From positions 630,001 to 694,000 of the forward strand of contig JAMPIT010000682.1 of assembly GCA_026261815.1 (NCBI GenBank): a stretch of 64,000 nt of DNA, given 5' to 3'. This document shows, in pieces, positions 37,801-52,800 of this stretch (position 1 is its first letter; every line of letters begins with the position of its first letter). The translations under genes and the position numbers were made by a program. Below the pieces are notes generated by a model. The model was not told where the DNA came from. It did not search any database and was given only the letters and a program-made list of their open reading frames with translations. Source of the stretch: Monarcha castaneiventris obscurior (Eukaryota > Chordata > Aves > Passeriformes > Monarchidae).

Positions 37801-40800
37801 ATTTCAATTGGCTTAACAAAAGCAGAAGGTGCAGGGCCAGCTACAGTACTGCCCCATGTTGAAAGCATGGGAAAAGGCCCCCAAAATGGTTTCAGAAAAG
37901 TTTAGGTGTCATTTTGCCCATTTTCTTCCTGCATGAAATGAATCAGTCTTTACTAATTTCAGCTCTGCAGTGGTTTGCCTTTTGAATAGCTGCTTGAATT
38001 TAGAGAAGATGTTTTATAACAGAACGAACTCTCTGAATTATAAATAACTCTGTGACCCCTATAAATAACACAGCTTTGTTTCACTGTTATTTTCTAATTG
38101 TATTATAAAGAAGTAGCCAGAGTCTCTAAAGTGCCACAATGAATTTGGGATTTGTGAATAGTAGTTGCTGCAAATTACACAGAAAGTTTCTTGGAAATAG
38201 AGGCAGGAACTTAACTTTCATGTGTGTCCTGATACATATTAAATGAATTTAAAGACTTGCTTGAATCGAATTTGAATATTTATCTTATTACTCGAAGAAC
38301 AGTCTTGGGGCATTGGAAATAGTTCACTGTATGGCCTAGGTTAATGGCACATAAATGAACACCATTTCTGTACTTCTCTGTCTGCCTGCTCCCAAGGCAG
38401 TGAATTAAGGATCCAGAAGTGGTTACATATTTTTCTGTAGAGTTAAATAAAAGTCCTATTTCAAGATTAGTCCTGCCAAACCAAAAAATTACGGTGTTAT
38501 TTATTGTTCTCTGACCTAAACTTGCATTATGCTGTTCTCACAACAGAACATGCCTGATGGGCCAAGGACCATGAGTGTCCTAAATGATCTGAGTCTGAAT
38601 GGTCAGTCCTTTTCTCCAAAATGATAGACAGCTTTAATTTTGTTCCCTCTCCTTATTCATTTCTGTTTATAAAAGCTCTGATAAAACTGGAGAGACTTTA
38701 AAAGTGGCAGCAAACCTGTAGCTGTGCTGTGTTGAATTTTAGTTGTCTTATCAGTACAAATATCCCTATTTAAAATGTTGTAATTTATCTCCAGACTCAT
38801 TGCAGTAAGTCTTTTAGAGGGGGTTTTGAAAGTTTCCTACTGTGCCTAAGAGAGTTCTGACAATTGTTAGAGATGAAAAACTGGAAAGTGGAGATATGTG
38901 TGAGGCAAGTACTGAAAGAGAGATATTTGACATTGAAGGGGGTATGCTGGGAGACAGAATAAATGGGTTAAATCTCTCTGTCTCAGATGTTTCCTGTTTA
39001 TACTGCTGGAATATGCATGCTTTCAATGCAAGCTCAAAGCCAACAACTCCTTTATATTAACATACATTTGCCATTTCCCTCAGTTATCAAGAGCTTATAA
39101 AAATAAGAGCATCTTAAGATGCATATTTCATGTGGAAGTCATGTGATGCACATGGATTTTGGAAGGATTTTCGAAGCTTAAGTCAGCTGTTTCATAGAGA
39201 AACTCTGCACTCCTGATGTAGAATTTTTAAACGTAGAGAGATCCCATTATGGGCTTTTTTTGAAGCAAGTTGAAGCCCACAATAGAGAACGTCCTAAATC
39301 TCAGTCCCTACAGGAAAACTAAACAAAATAGATGAGTGTTGTATCTAGCATTCATAAGTTCCCTCTGCCCTCCCTTATAATAAAAAAAGATATATATACT
39401 GTGAAGTCATTTGATTTAGGGCACTTGACAAAAAATTCTTGTCGAGATGTGATTCAGAGTTTGATGTTGTGTTGGTAGCTGAGGACTTTGTTCTGAAGGG
39501 GCAATGTGCAGTCCTCCTTAACCCCATACCAGCTGAGCACTGAGGAAAAATCACCTCTCATGAGAAGTCCCCCCACTCATGACAAGGAGCATCCCAACAG
39601 CCAGGCATGGCAGAGAAATATGGGAGCAGGGAACTACTGCAGTGACACAGACTGGCCTGTAAAGATGCAGTTACCTCTGGATTTACCATCCTGAATCCCT
39701 CTTTTCTTTATCTTGTTTCAATTCTTGTGATTTTACTGCAGCGGTCAGCAGGTATGCAAATGTGAATGAGCTGATTATGTGTGAGGGGAGGTATTGGATT
39801 CTTCGATTTGCTTTCCTTTTATTCATTTAACTGTTTACACAGATTGTATCTGGGCACCAAGAGTGCTGTAAACCAGGCCATTACATCAGTGACTTGTGTA
39901 AACACAGATCTCTTTGTTATGTACCTGATGCCCTTGGTTTAAACTTTTTGTTCATCAGCACAGTAATTCTTGTTAAATATGTGGTCTTATTTATGAATAA
40001 ATTAGAACAAAACTAACCTTTTGCCATCGTTTACAGTGAAGTTATTAGTGAAACAGCACTTTCTAGAAAGTACACATAAATATTCTCGTGAGTTTAATTT
40101 CTTATTTCATCCCGGTATTCTCAAGATGTAATGAGCTAAGTTCTTGAACCAGATTGGATAAGGGGTGAGTGGAAACGATCATGAAAATCACCTGGGGATT
40201 TCCCTGGTATTTCTGGAAGCACACACTGCAAAATAGATGGGAAAATCATCATTGTTAGGAATTGATCAGCAGTGGCTTCAGAGCTTCTTATGGCACCTTT
40301 CAGCCAGATGCCAGAAACCCTTGCGTATCACCACTGGCTTTGTGGTGTTAAAAGCCTGCCTAAATGAAGAGATGAGTAATTACTAATTCATTGTAAGTGA
40401 AATGAAGGGCCTAGCTGGAGGAAATAATCGAATTAGCAAAAGTTACTGATAAAGAAATAGGGGAAGTCATCAAGGGATCCATTTGTAACATGTACACTGA
40501 GCTCCAGCAGAGAGTAGCTGCTTAGGTCATCCTCTAGGAGCTGCAGGGGGAACTGAATCAGCAATCCTGCCCTGCCAGACCGGTGGGATACACCCACTCT
40601 GTTCTCTGGATTACACTGGGCAAGGCTCCTGGAGGGTTTACAGAAATGCAATGAGGAGAGCAATTGATGCTATTTTAGATCTGGGAGTAGCTGTCATGAG
40701 CCAAAGACATGCCTGATCACTGGTGTAACTACTGGGCATCAAATTTGGGAAGGATTCTTGAAAGGAGCTGTTAAAGGTTGCAGAGGCTCATGTCAAATAA

Positions 40801-43800
40801 GAGTTATTTCTGAGCAGTTACCTAACATTGGTTAAACTGGTTAAAATGTGCTTGGTTGCACCCACATACCAGAAACCTCCAGAAAGGAGAGTAAGGTACA
40901 TAACAGGAAAGGGTTAGATTAAATCTGGCATCACTCAGTGCAAAGACTGGGGTTGAGGATGCAGTGGGGCATAAACAATTGAGATGTGGTGCACAGACCG
41001 TGTTCTCATTAAGAATCCCTCCTGCTGGCCCCCTCCTCACATTTTTACAATAAACCTGTAATATAATAGGGGTAGTTTTTGGATGCCATGATTTGCTCTT
41101 GTTTTAAGGTGCCAATTTTGATTAGCATTAGTTTTATTCCAAAGGAGCATAAATGGTGAGTTAAATGAAACTGTTTTGCATTAAGTGTTGTTCACTCTCA
41201 GTAGGCAACCATCAGGTCTCAAAATCCTCAAGCAGGTTTTTTTCTGTGGTCCCTCAAGGTGCTTACAAATGATGCAGTGCCACTTCACTTCTTTAAAATG
41301 CCTGTGTGGCTGAACTAAGAAGAGCCCTGTGTTCTTAGCAAAGCAGTGACTTTGCACCAAGAACAGGCTTTAGTATTTAGCCTTTGGCTGTTAGTTACCA
41401 TGTTTTTCACTTAGAAGCTTCCAGACTTGGGGGAAAAAAAAAAAATGTGGCAGACGTTGTGAAGTCACTAATGCTTCTCTGTGCTGCCAGCAGATGTTGA
41501 TGAGTGCACATCAAACCCCTGCTCCAACGGGGACTGTGTCAACACACCTGGTTCCTATTACTGCAAGTGCCACGCAGGTTTCCAGAGAACTCCTACCAAG
41601 CAAGCCTGCATTGGTAAGAAAACTGCTCCATGTCTGCTGGCATTGCTGATGTTCTGACCCCTTGCATCAGACTCTGTTTGAATTTAAAAAATAGGAGTGC
41701 AATTTCAGTAAATCCCAATATTAAATTAATTGGCATTCTAGATCTGGGCTGCCACCTCTTTTGTTCTGTTGCTGTCTTTTAATATTTAACCATTATTCTG
41801 GAATATCCATCCAGGTAATTACCCAGACAGGAGTTCTAAAAAGAAAAGAAATGGAACGACAGGTGGTTTTTTTATGTATGCATGAAGATGAAAGTGTGAG
41901 TAGGCTCTTAAAGGTATTAATGAAGTAATTGCTAAGCATCACAAAATGTAGCCTTTGTTGTACATGTCTGTAAAAATAATATATTTCCCTGATGCAAGGA
42001 GACTAAATTCTTAACCTAATTTTGAATTTTGTACTAAGCAATCTTTAAGTGACATGACAGTATTTTTCAAAGACAGCAATTGTCTCTAAATGAATTTTTA
42101 TCTTACCACAGTTCTCAGTTTGCGTAGGATTTTGTTTGGCTTGGTTTTTTATTTTTTCCTTCCCCTTAGATATCGATGAGTGTGTTCAGAATGGTGTTCT
42201 TTGTAAAAATGGCCGGTGTGTAAACACTGAGGGAAGCTTCCAGTGCATTTGCAATGCTGGGTTTGAACTGACTACAAATGGAAAAAACTGTGTGGGTAAG
42301 AACTCTTCTAAAGAATGGGGCAGGCATTAGCTTGGTGGTTCTAGAAACTGTACCTCATACTACAGGTGAGGATCATTAAGGGTTACCTTTTTTGAAATAC
42401 TGTGAACTTAGAGGCCCTTCATGCAAGTAGTTATTGTACAGACCATATGACTTAAAAAAAATTAGAGGTAATTTTTGTTTTTGAAGCTACACCTCTGCTC
42501 AAGAGTCCCAGGAATAATATTTTTCTAAAAAGCTTCATAGCAGATGCTCAATAAATCAGCATTGCTGAAGAAATGTCTTGTTTTAATTTTGGCTGCATGG
42601 TGTCAAGAAAAAGCCCTGTTAGATAAACAACAAGTTTAATTCTCTCAGGTGACAGAAGCTTTTTATCCTCTCGTGTATGAAGGGAAGACACACCCTGCTC
42701 TTTCATCCACAGCCTGCTGAAATAGGCAAAGCAACTGACCACAACATGAAAAAAACTTCCTGCTTTGTCTATAGAGTGAAAACTCTTTAGATACTTTTAT
42801 CAGAGTTATGATGAAAAGCCAATTTTCAAGTGAAGGAACATGTTGCACCAATCCTGATTGTTTATTTTCACTGTCATCTGCTGGAGGGTGAGAAACTAAA
42901 AGCAGTTTTCTCTGCCATGTTTTATAGACCATGATGAGTGTGCCACGACAAACATGTGCTTGAATGGGATGTGCATAAATGAGGATGGGAGTTTTAAATG
43001 CATCTGCAAACCAGGATTTGTTCTGGCTCCAGATGGACGTTACTGTACTGGTATGTAAAACTTGGGGGGGATATTGATTGAAAACAGCTTTTCCTATCTG
43101 TTCATCCCTGCAGGAATGGCAGCCTGGTCACATGGATTGATTCAATGCCGTGTCACACCTTGCTATTCACTACAGTAGATTTCTTTAGCTGCCTGGATTA
43201 GAAACAGATCCTTACCTTACTGAGAGAACTATTTAATAATATTGTGAAAGCCACAGCGGTCGATAAATTAGCTTCTGAAAAATCCTGGAGCATTGTAGAT
43301 GCATCAAAATATTCAGGCCCTATGTGAAATGGTAAAGTGAGCAGCAGTATGGTAAATTTAAGAGGTTTGATAGATTTTACACTGATGAACACGACGTCCC
43401 CCCCTCCCCCGCATTTTCCAGGTCATTATTCTGGCAATTCAGAGTGCATAGCACTTGAGTCATTTTACTGGCCACACAGCATTATAAACTATTTAAAGTG
43501 CAATCATGAAAAGCTTCTATTAAACATTTTAAGAATACAGTCTAATTTAGCTTCAGTTTCAGCAAACTAAGTGAGGATACCTCTTGGTGCCCATAGAGGT
43601 AGGTTTGGCCTTGAGCCACTTCTAGGGAATTATCTAAATTGCCAGCCTTCTGATTTGAAGTTGGACCATTTCTATTAGTTGTGCTTTTCTTAATTACATG
43701 CAGTTGTGCTTAGAAATTGATGACCACTTAAAAGTTCTTTGAAATTAAAATTAACCATCATAAGGATATTTTGTGTCTAGTGCTCCTTTGCCACACTTTA

Positions 43801-46800
43801 AAGCAAAATTAAAATACCATGGGATGGACAAATGGGAAAATTTATCGTTGATTTTGCTTGATGTAGAATATAAAGTAGCTCTAATCCTAGAGTTCTGTGT
43901 GTTTTGGTTTGGTTTTTTGTTTGTTTGTTTGAGCAGCTGGAATTTTGATTATTCCAATATTAAATTTTTATTAGAAATAAAACAAGGATATTATGATGAT
44001 TCATCGCATATCACAAAGTCACTTGATAGTGTTCTGAAACTATTAGCTGTAATCTTACTTAAAACCAGATTAATTTCTGAATTGTCTTGCCTCCTCTCAG
44101 ATATTGATGAATGCCAGACATCAGGAATTTGCATGAATGGTCATTGCATAAATACTGAAGGCTCATTTCGGTGTGATTGTCCACCTGGCTTGGTTGTTGG
44201 AGTTGATGGTCGTGTATGTGTAGGTAAGTGAGATTTATTCTTTTTTTTTTTCATAGAAAAACAAGGGGAATTATCAGGTTAATTAACTATCAAATTAAAT
44301 GCACCAAATGATACCGTTCTAAATAATGTTGACATCAAACCACAGACAAGATGCAACCCCATAATCCTAGTGTTATTAGACAAGAAACTTAATTTCTTTT
44401 GTGGAATTGGAGAGGCACTACCTCTTGTTTACCTGTTGCTCATATAAATTAAACTTAGAGTGCTTACTGTTCATGGCATCTCTTTGTTTTTGAGGCATAC
44501 CCTTTCTAGTCTGATGAAAAATAATATTTTGCCATGTAATCAGCCTCTTACCCTCTCAAATGGTACTGGTTGGCATTTAAGAGATTCTTCACTCAGCTCT
44601 GCCAGGAGCTCTAGCATAACTTCAGAGATCTCATGGGACAAAAAAATTGGATGAATTTCAAGCTGAAGAAGAATTAAACGGATGTGGAGCACAAGAAATA
44701 TTCAATCCCTTGTTTTCTGCTGATTGCTGATGAGGAGGGAGGAGAGGAATACACATTTTACAAGGATTTCTGAGAGTTACAGTGCTGTGTGTACTTTGCA
44801 ATACTGCAAAGTTCCTTAATTTAATCCACAGGAGGTGCCATCTTTTCCCTCTGCATATCAGAACATCAATTCTATACCCCCTCAATTTCTCCTGCCCCAG
44901 CTCCTGCATGTGTCTGTCATCAGGCATGTTAGTGACCAAAGACTCTACAACAAACATATTTATTAATCAGTGGCATGACTGTTCTTGCTGATGGACACAT
45001 GGATGTTGTATCTGCCTTTGTCTTATCAGCATATTTCCAGATAAAGGAAAAACACTGCATCACATTGTTTGGAGGTGCTCACACCAGAGGGAGGGGACAC
45101 ATTAAATCCTCGTGTTGCTGTTATCAGCTCGTTTCAAATTACACTTCAGATGGCACAAAACCTTAAAGCTCTTTAAAACAAAATCTAGGGCAAGTGTTTC
45201 TTGGCAAGTGCCAGAACAAGCTAGCCCCTTCTGTTACCACTTCAGCCTGAAAAATACATGATAAAAACTGAGAATGGCTTAAAAACATAGACTCACAAAA
45301 AGATAGAAAACTCACAGTTGGAATGCAAATTTTGTTGTTTTAAAAAAATTAAGTGTTCTAGTAAATAAAGCTGTACTAAAGATTGAACCAACAAAAGCAA
45401 GTTGTGTTCCCTCCTGTGTGGTAGCTGAGATGTTTTCTTCTGGTTTATTAAAAGTTTGGAGAAAAGCAGTGAGAAGTTAAACAATGAGAAAAGGCTTGGT
45501 GTACCATTTTAAATATTGGAATTTCACTGCTCAGTGGCACACCAACAAAACCAGATTTGAGTACAGGCTGTTCAGTACCTTTTTTGTGTTCCAAGTTGGC
45601 CTCATCTTTACCCCTGTCAGTGATACAGCTGCAAAGAATCAATACAGTACTCAGTTTTTTGTGCTTTCATTTACCTAATGGTGCCACAGTTCTAGCAGCA
45701 AAAGACTTCACAAGTTGGCCATCATCTGTGAACACCATTTATTTGGAAGTTATGTGTTGCACAGCTTTAAGGTTGACCATAAATGCTTTTATTTTCAACA
45801 GGAAATACCCTTAATAGGACAAAAAAATCATAAAGCAGAATCATGATTGAGTTGGAAAATTCATTTTAAAAAGATGATGTAATTATTCCAGCCATAAAGT
45901 AACATAGGAAATTTCAAATATTGCATAAAAAAGTATCCTCACACATGACTTTGAGAATAGAATTTCCAAGCCAATCCACTGTTCAGAACTGTGTATGTGT
46001 GTTTATATATAATCCACATGCTGTTTAACTACAGGAATTCCATGTCTGGCTGTTCTATCTCATATATTGCATGAGCTAAATAATACTTTTCAGACGTTCT
46101 GGCTGCTAGGAGATTATTGGTAGTTTGAAAATTAATAACTTAAATTGGGCCTCTTGTAAGATCATTCCCACAAGTCTGCTAGGTAACTAGCAAGGAATAT
46201 AAAATCTAAGAGCCCACAGCTGTCTTTCTCTTTCTCTGAGCTCTATTTTACTTCTGAATAATGACCTTGATTCTGGTGGGGGTATATATAGAAAAAAACA
46301 AATGCTGTTTTACTTAGTATTTATAAGTATGGCTGAGTCAATCACAAAATGTTATAAAAGCTTGAAGAAAGTACAGCAAGGGGGAACAAACGCTTGGGAA
46401 AGGAACAGTTACAGAGTCATGGAACAGCTAGATAAATACTTGGACCCAAACTTCCAACATTTGAGTATTTTCAGGCTTTTTAGGTTTGGCTGTACTTCCA
46501 GCTGCAGCTCCATGCTTGGACACCTCAGCTGGCCCTGTGTGTGTCTGTGTATCACCTCAGGACCTGAGCTGAGCTGTGGCTGCAGCTTCACCCTGTGTTT
46601 TTTTCCCTGCTGGGACACTTCTAATTACCTCTGCCCAGAGTCAGAGTCATCCAGGACACAGTAACTAAGCTTTATTTCACTCTGGTAATTTTGTAGAGAC
46701 AAATGGGAAAATTGTCAGCCTGATTTGTCCTTCTAAGGCTCCTGGATGGGTGCAGTGACTTTCCCCTGAGTGCGGGTCAAGCGCTGGTCCACCTGATGTT

Positions 46801-49800
46801 GACCACAAATGTGGTGATGATAATTTTTGTAGATATTGAAGTGCTACACTGCCAAATTTAAGAGTGTAGCAGTGATGTGCTGTGAGAAAGAGTGGAGTGT
46901 CCCATAAAAAAGTACATGGCTGCAGCAGAAGCAATGCTAATCTCTGATTCAGGGCATAAAATAAATTCTTAGTGTTCTGAGATGAGGGCAGGCATTGAAG
47001 CCCCCTTGTTCATGGTAGAACTTGTCAGAGTGGCAACTGGACTTGTCTGAGGTGGAGGGAAAGGATAGGATGCCACTAATTATTTTGCAAAGTAAATGAA
47101 CACACGTTTCTTGTGCAAAAGTCCTCAACTGTTTCCAAGAATCGTAATATTTTCCTGATGTCAAGTGCAAGCAAATTGTACTGGCTTCACCTAGATTCTT
47201 GGCAAGGAAATAATTCCAAAATCTAGGACATATTTAGCTGTTCTCCAGAACTATCTGTTCCATGGGATACCAAAAGCAAGAGAAAACATTCATGTGCAGG
47301 CAGCACTGTTGTAACAGGAGCCAGCTTACAACACTCAAAGAGACGACAGAACACATAAGGAATTGCCAGTTCTTATTTGGATTGGCACTGGATGTTCAAC
47401 ATCCACTGTAAAACTTTTCATGCAACTTTTCTTTGTTGTTTTGGGGTCAAACTTCAAGCAAGTGACTGTCTGGATTCCTTCAAACCTGTTTCAGTTTCTG
47501 AGTCCACTCAGGCTCATGTCCAGGCCACAATGCATGGTGGTTTTACTGGGGGACTGACAAGGAGCATAAATTAAAGCTGCGTTCTGTCCTGGACCATAAA
47601 GATACCTGAAACAAAGAGTACTTCTGCAGCTCCAGCAGTGTCAGCTGAATTATAGGAGTCAAAAAGCAAAGGCTGTTTACTCTACCTGTATCTTGCAGTT
47701 CTCAACTACACATTTTTAGAAGAATTCTCCAGTCACATGCTTGTTAAAAGAACTCTAATACTATGGTATAAGCAAACATGAAATAGGCATTGAGCCCTAG
47801 AAAGACCAAAAACTGAAAAGAGCAACAAAAAACCAAAACAAAATGCCTAAAAAACAGTCTTGGAGACATTCCCATAGCTCTTGGATAAGTATAGCAGATG
47901 ATTATTCCTCTGAAAGTAGGTATGGAGTGTCTGCTTTGGAAGATGCTTCTTACTGTATTTTACTGTTCAAGGCTGTCAAATTGATTTATGTGACTAAATC
48001 ACTAAATTTATGTGACTATCTAAGATTGGCAGCATGCACATGGTGAGTCCTATGGGTGTATGGTTGACCTGTATAATTTTTCTGCTCTCTTTTTTCGGCA
48101 TGATTTTTGAGGTTGAAGAACCTTTCAGGTATTATGTGTTTTGTTTGTGTGGTAAGTGGTGGTTTATCACTGTCATCTTTTCCAGCTCTCTCCCCAAGGC
48201 TGACACTGTAACTTCCAGAGTGGGTTTTTAATCACAAACCCCTACAAGTTTCTTATACTCCAGGCAGTAGTGCTGCTCTCCTCATTGCTTAGTTGTGTGT
48301 AACATTTGCTAAATTGCTGTTCCCAGCTAGATTTAGGGGCCTCTTTGGTGTGCTAATCCCACACTGGTGCCTGTTTAAATATAAACTTATTAAGATGGTC
48401 ATGTCTCGTAAATGCTGGTCTGAAGAACCTGCTAAAATTGTATTTCTGTTCATAATTTTGTAAATACAGCTGGAGATCATTGCTCCTTCTCTCAGGAGCA
48501 GGTATTCTCCCATATTACCAGCCTGGGGCTGCTGGTGAGTTACCCTACCTGAGGAACCATTTTGGAAGTAAGAGATGTCTGTGGAACTTCTCAAAGGGAA
48601 AAATCAGCCACCACGTGCTGATCCAAGCCATTCTGTGTTTCTTACTGGGAAATGTGTGGATGGATTTACAGAGCTGCTTCAGGGTGTGGGTCATCTTTGC
48701 TGGGTCCTGTGTAATGCTTTTGTATTAACTAATGAAATGCTGGTTTAGGTGGTTTTAAAGTGCTCTGGAGAAAGCCCCAGGAGGTAACCACACTGAGAAT
48801 TGGCCTTGGTGCCATCAGGATTATTAAGGCAGTGCAGATGCAGCCAGTGTGACCTTTTTGTTGACCATAGAAGGGGTTTTAGCTTTTGCTAGGATAGAAT
48901 GCATACATTTCGCTCTCAGCCTAAGGAGATAATTATTAGTTCCCTTGTCCTTTTTTTTCAGACACTCATGTGCGTAGCACATGCTACGGAGGCATCAGGA
49001 AAGGGCTGTGTGTCCGTCCCTTCCCTGGGGCTGTGACAAAGTCTGAATGCTGCTGTGCCAACCCTGACTACGGTTTTGGAGAGCCATGTCATCCCTGCCC
49101 AGCTAAAAACTCAGGTGAAAAGTTGTGTTTATTTAAATAGTACAGTGAACATACGGACTTTTTAAAAAAAAAGCTTCTGGAGATCACGTTGTTGATCTAT
49201 TTATGCCCTAAAGAAAAGTGATTGGGGCACACACGGGTGAATTTTGGGTTCCTGAATTAAGTGTTCGTTATAAGTAATAATTCTTGCAAGAGAATAAGCA
49301 GAATTCTCCGGTGAATCTGTACATTTCCTGATACAGTGAGTGCAGTTTAAAAAAGCAGCCCATATTATTTCCAGGAATCTGTATTTCATTTTATAAGAAT
49401 CAATTCTTTATGTAAACCTGGGTATTGGGTAAAAAAAAAAAAAATCTCTTGACTACAGAACTGAGATCATGCATCTTGGACAGAATTTCCATTCATTGTT
49501 ATTTTCTGAAGCAGCAGATGACTATTTAGAAAAAACGAAGCAAAACTGACACTGATTTATAGCAGTAGGTGAGAAGGACAGTTGTGTCAAGACTGTAAAG
49601 AAATCGCCTGAGCGTTTAACTCTTTGTCATCTAATTTTGGTTTTGTATATATATGAAAGTTCAGGATGGAGTGCTGCCTGACAGATTTAACTTATTTATC
49701 TATAAATGGTTATTTCATGTGAACACTGACATTTCGTTAGTTACATTGTAGAAAAATTATGTTGGGAAAAAATCATGTAGGTTTAGTTTAGGATGAAAGG

Positions 49801-52800
49801 AGTTGAAATACTGGAAATAACATTTTCTTTCCCCCAACATCTCTGCTTGAACTGAGCAGCTGAGTTCCATGGCCTGTGTAGCAGTGGAATTGGGATTACT
49901 GTTGATGGAAGAGGTATGTTGCATATTTTCTTTAATATATATTATTCAAAGTTATAAATTCCCATCCTCAGAATTATATTTTTCAATAACATACTAGAAT
50001 GGAGTTTTTAACCTCAAGATTAATATGTTGATTTTAGTATTTTAATGCTCAAAGTACAGTATTTGAATGTTGTTTAAAGAAGAGGCTGGAATTAGTTCTC
50101 TACAACAATGGATTTTCCCTGACCCTATCAAGAAAAAAAAAAGCAATCTATTCCAGAGTTCTAACCTATAACATATATACTTTTTTTTTTTTTTTTTGAG
50201 ATGAGTGATTTTTTGAGATTAGATGTAGAACAGCTCTCCCTCACTTGGGGAGTAACAGGAGTCACTTGCATTTGAAGTTGACTTTCAGTCAGCTGGGATA
50301 GTAATAGAACAGTTTTTCACTCCAGATCCAGTGTTCACTCATGGATTATTTGGATGGACAGATCTTTTCTCTGTAGAGTGAAATCTGGGAAGGGAGCTTA
50401 AAAAAGCATATCCTTATGAAAAACAGTCCTGAAAGTGACCACTTGCATTTAGTACCGGGAATTGTAAAGCTCCAGATCCTTTTTCTAGTACCACAGAGGC
50501 AAGGATTTTAAAAAATAATGGCTGAGCCAGGCCTGAAGTAGGGGCAAATCATGCTGCAGTTGCCAGATGAATAAAAGGGTTGAAGAAGGAAGAGGGGAAT
50601 ACATGAACATTAATTTATTGTTGTGTTAATAATTGTCCTTGTCAGCATTAAAACTCCTATTCCATTCAGCGGGAGCAGAATGAGAACACCCATGATTATA
50701 TTTAGTAATAGCTTAATAACATTTGAAAATAGCACTGTAATAAAAGAAATTCTGGTTTTGTTCAGCACTGTAAGTATCTGCATATTTTTTTCTTAATAGG
50801 CTGACATGTTGCAAGCTTACAAGTAATTTGAAATCCATGGAATTTATGAATTCTCTCAGTTTACTTTTCAGTGAATGATACAAGGTCCACTGAAGAATCT
50901 CTAAGTCTCAGGGAAATAATGTCAGCATTCAGTAATGCTGTTGTACAAGCAGCATCCTGCCATGAGAATCTGCATGCAGCTTGGTACGGAGGTCGTGTGT
51001 CCTTTTGGATACATGGAACATACAGTTTCTCATTAAAACATTAAAACAGCTGTGCTGTCTAGCAAATGCATGACAAAGATCATGGGTTCATGTCCCAGCT
51101 AAAGTCCTTCTTTGTTCGGGTTTCTAGAGCAAACACAGGAGCCTCTGTGCATCTTGCACAGCAACAGTGCAGCCAATTTTCATGCTGCTGCTCCTGCCAC
51201 TGATTGTACACTGCTTGTGTGGCTTCTCCCCAAGATTCAAACACGTTTCGTAACCTGCAAAATACATTTTGCTCTAATGAAAATATAAATCTGAAGTAGT
51301 ACGCTAAATCGTATTTTCTTACTAACTTTTTCAGGTGTCTCACAGCATTGAGTTTTATCCAGGGGATAGTGTGGTTTTCCAAATGCATATGTGATTAAAT
51401 GTAAATCAGTATCTAAACTGCATTGTGATTAAAGAGGAAATGTTCTTTACAAAAAGTTGAGCCCTAACAAGTATAAAACAAGCCTTTCATAAAGTCACTG
51501 CTAGACCAGCACCCCTTCTGTTCTTCCCCAGGCTTGGGAAAGGAACTATTTAAAATAATGGGCTTACCATATGGGAAGAAGGAAAATATTGAAAAACCCT
51601 CTTTTCCTCAGAGGCAAAAAGTATTAAAATGAGTCCATTCCTGTTCTTGTAGTACATATGAATATTTTGGAATTTTCCAACTACAGCAGAAATTTTATAT
51701 GGGACTGTAAATTCAGGAAATATAACTCATCCATCATCCTGTTCTGTCTACCTGAGAAAAAATTTAAATTTTCAACAAGTTCTTATAGGACTGAATATGC
51801 TGTAGTTTTGACCTATGCATTACTTCTGTACTAGGAAAATTCTTGTGTCACCTTATAATTTATAACTTCTTACCTAGATCCCTAAACCACAGGCACTGAG
51901 TCCACAGTCTAGGTATTTTGCATCAAGTTTTTTCTTACAAACACATAGTTCCCTGTCAATTTAGGTTGGAAAGGATATCTGGATGTCATCCAACGTAACC
52001 TTCTGCTCAGAGCAGGGGTATCATCAAAGTTGAACCATTTCTCAAGGCCTTGCCTGATGGAATTTGGAAAATCTCCAAGGATGGAGTTCCCATAGCCTCT
52101 TTAGGCATCTTGCTCCAGTGCTTAGCCACACTCGTGGTGAAGAATTGTTTTCCTGGTGTTTAATTTAAATTTCCACTGTTGTATCTTGCAAATGCTGTCT
52201 CTTGCCGTGTCATTGTGCATCTCAAAGAGAGGAGTCTGGCTCCATCGTGTCTGTAATCATCTATTAAGATCAGGGAACTGCTGTTAGAGGTCCCTCTGAT
52301 ATTCCCTCTTTTCAGCTGAACAAACCCAGTCCCTTCAGTCTCTTCTTACACCTCAGGCACTGATGCTGCTGAGGGAATCCAGTCACACTGACATGAGCTG
52401 TGTGTAGTCCAGGAGACGTTTGGAGCATGCTGAGGGGACAATTTTTTAATCCAGGTGACAGATTAAACAGAGCAGAGGTGTTACTGCATCTGCTGATTAC
52501 CAGCACAGATGAACTAATTAGTGATGTCAAGACTGATGGCAGCCTGGACTGCATTGGTCATACCCTGGTGAAGAGTAAAGACAGCACCCTGAATTTTGTG
52601 AGCATGAGCTTTCAGTTGTTTAAGGCATCAGTGGATGGGATTCCATGGGAAACTGCCCTCAGGTTTAAAGGAGTGGAACAGAGCTTTGAGGAAGTTTTCC
52701 TGATACCACAAGAACTCTTTGTTCACCCACGTGAGAAATCAGGCAAGGGAGGCAAAGACTAGCATGGCTGAGTAAGGGCCTTCTGATCAAACTGAAGGGT

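Noticed and set aside
40430..40800. Possible old repeat in intron 11
   Set aside because: The composition differs slightly from its surroundings, but I could not match any family.
46400..46660. Possible CR1 remnant or other repeat in intron 15
   Set aside because: Only about 20 bases resemble a CR1 end and the following sequence does not continue the match.
52400..52762. 120-codon frame as a possible host gene in intron 17
   Set aside because: The peptide matches LINE ORF2 and continues after frameshifts in other frames, so it is a dead mobile element.
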